From assembly GCA_030631875.1 (NCBI GenBank), contig DAOVKH010000106.1, positions 1 to 6,409 on the forward strand: a stretch of DNA of 6,409 bases. The letters are read 5' to 3'. Source of the DNA: Deltaproteobacteria bacterium (GTDB taxonomy: Bacteria > Desulfobacterota > GWC2-55-46 > DRQE01). Numbering within the stretch: the stretch's first letter is position 1; each line of letters starts with the position of its first letter. Below the pieces are notes generated by a model. It did no database searches. It saw nothing but the letters and a program-made list of their open reading frames with translations, and had not been told where the DNA came from. Shown here piece after piece: positions 5,614 to 6,409 of this stretch. The position numbers and the translations under genes were made by a program.

Positions 5614-6409
5614 AGAATTCCTGTCCTCATAAATATCGTAGCGAGCCCTAAGAATATAAAGAAGCCCCCTATATCGGTAAATGTCGTAACGAGTACACTT
5701 GAGGCGAGTGCCGGATCTAGCTTGCGCCACCTCAGAAGTAAAGGTATTACCGCACCGCTAAAGCCGGCGATAACGAGGTTGCCGGTCATAGCCAAGAATA
5801 TGACGAGACCTATAATGATGTTTCCGCCAAAGAAGTACGATATTATAGCCGCCAAGGCTCCGATGAGTAAGCCGTTCGACACCCCAACCAATGTCTCTTT
5901 AATCAAGACGCGTCTGGCACTACCGAGACCTATCTCGCCAAGGGCAAGCCCTCTTACCATCACCGTTATCGTCTGAGTAGCGGCGTTGCCTCCGATACCG
6001 GCGACGACCGGCATGAATACGGCCAGTATTACAAGGCTTGCGATAGTATCCTCAAATACTTTTACAACACCTGCCGCCATAAAGGCCGTCGCGAGATTTA
6101 GCAGTAGCCAAGGGGCGCGCATCTTAAAGGATCTGCCGGGATTATCAGAGACCCTCTCGCCTGTGTTAAGTGACGCCATCTTATAGAAGTCTTCGAATAT
6201 CTCTTCTTCGATAACGTCCACTACATCATCGATGGTAATACGCCCGACGAGACGATTACTGTCATCGACGACGGGCATACTAAGGAGGTCGTGGCGTTGG
6301 AAGATTCTCGCGACCTCTTCCTGATCAACGTCGGTCGTAACCTTATTAAAATCTTTATCGGCTATATCCTTAACGAGTGTAGCCTCTTTTGCCAATATGA
6401 GTTTCGTGA
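5610..6409 (-). CDS. mgtE: MgtE-family Mg2+ transporter/channel, C-terminal part (5' end outside window)
   Basis: MgtE is a dimeric Mg2+ channel of the cytoplasmic membrane, gated by cytosolic N and CBS domains that sense Mg2+. The frame is open to the right edge, so the N-terminal domain and first CBS domain lie outside. The leucine encoded by TTG at 6393-6395 could be taken as a start but is almost certainly internal; it is residue 1 in this numbering. The second CBS domain occupies roughly 5-62 (LLSMPVVDDSNRLVGRITIDDVVDVIEEE). The linking helix follows, with EDFYKMASL, then five membrane helices: about 94-113, 118-134, 168-189, 193-221 and 231-256. The family signature PVVAGIGGNAATQTITVMVRGLALGEI spans 129-155. 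Asp241 in TTFTDIGGFF of the last helix corresponds to the pore Asp that binds Mg2+. The stop overlaps the recO start by four bases. Any Mg2+-responsive leader would lie beyond the window. Confidence 0.93.
   Translation of the reverse strand, partial: TKLILAKEATLVKDIADKDFNKVTTDVDQEEVARIFQRHDLLSMPVVDDSNRLVGRITIDDVVDVIEEEIFEDFYKMASLNTGERVSDNPGRSFKMRAPWLLLNLATAFMAAGVVKVFEDTIASLVILAVFMPVVAGIGGNAATQTITVMVRGLALGEIGLGSARRVLIKETLVGVSNGLLIGALAAIISYFFGGNIIIGLVIFLAMTGNLVIAGFSGAVIPLLLRWRKLDPALASSVLVTTFTDIGGFFIFLGLATIFMRTGIL
5619..5628 (-). promoter_or_regulatory. Ribosome binding site supporting the TTG start of recO
   Basis: On the minus strand GAGGACAGGA (5628-5619) lies just before the TTG at 5613. 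It contains GAGGA ten bases and AGGA five bases upstream of the start. It sits inside the last codons of mgtE, so a ribosome finishing mgtE would be delivered to this site. It favours TTG over the longer frame, for which no family-like N-terminus is visible. Confidence 0.6.

Noticed and set aside
5614..5730. A 39-codon N-terminal extension of recO
   Set aside because: The extra residues overlap the conserved last membrane helix of MgtE, are unlike RecO, and the TTG at 5613 with its ribosome binding site gives a normal-length protein.
6393..6395. TTG as the start of a short MgtE-like protein
   Set aside because: The frame stays open to the window edge, and the sequence begins inside the CBS region of a longer MgtE, so this is an internal Leu.
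1..6409. tRNA or rRNA genes, insertion sequences, CRISPR repeats, defence or phage genes
   Set aside because: No cloverleaf-like segment, transposase, terminal inverted repeat, regularly spaced long repeat or defence-type domain was seen on either strand. The genes are mostly housekeeping.

Overview
The window reads as an ordinary chromosomal stretch of a free-living, Gram-negative (two-membrane) bacterium. An outer-membrane porin with a signal peptide and a terminal Phe shows the outer membrane. HemL indicates the C5 (glutamate) route to tetrapyrroles, and a separate GlyQ indicates an alpha2beta2-type glycyl-tRNA synthetase. Ile codons are strongly biased to ATA (11 of 15 in the first gene). 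The gene content and the mgtE-recO-glyQ order would suit a Desulfobacterota/deltaproteobacterial-type lineage, but this placement is a weak inference. No mobile element, CRISPR array, tRNA or rRNA was seen.

Layout. From 1 to 710 (+) is the 3' part of an unrecognised acidic, Met-rich protein that enters from the left edge. It converges on hemL (800-2083, -), and a strong hairpin (737-772) lies between them. A 206-bp AT-rich divergent region (2084-2289) separates hemL from a Porin_O_P-family outer-membrane channel (2290-3528, +). On the right, a minus-strand run enters from the window edge: mgtE (3' part, 5610-6409), recO (4834-5613), glyQ (3889-4785) and a small TM2-domain membrane protein (3635-3847). 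This run converges on the porin, with a second, sister hairpin (3568-3599) between them.

How the parts relate. mgtE and recO overlap by four bases, so they are probably translationally coupled. glyQ and the TM2 gene follow at short gaps (48 and 41 bp), each with its own Shine-Dalgarno. The beta subunit gene glyS, which normally follows glyQ, is not there. The most interesting regulatory signal is upstream of the porin: CTGTCAT-like half-sites repeat every 11 bp and end exactly 10 bp before a perfect TATAAT. That is the geometry of a PhoB-dependent promoter, and it stands before a porin of the phosphate-selective O/P family.

I did not find a convincing undescribed multi-gene system. The points worth a second look are the putative Pho promoter, the missing glyS partner, and two intergenic hairpins that share flanks but differ compensatorily in their stems.
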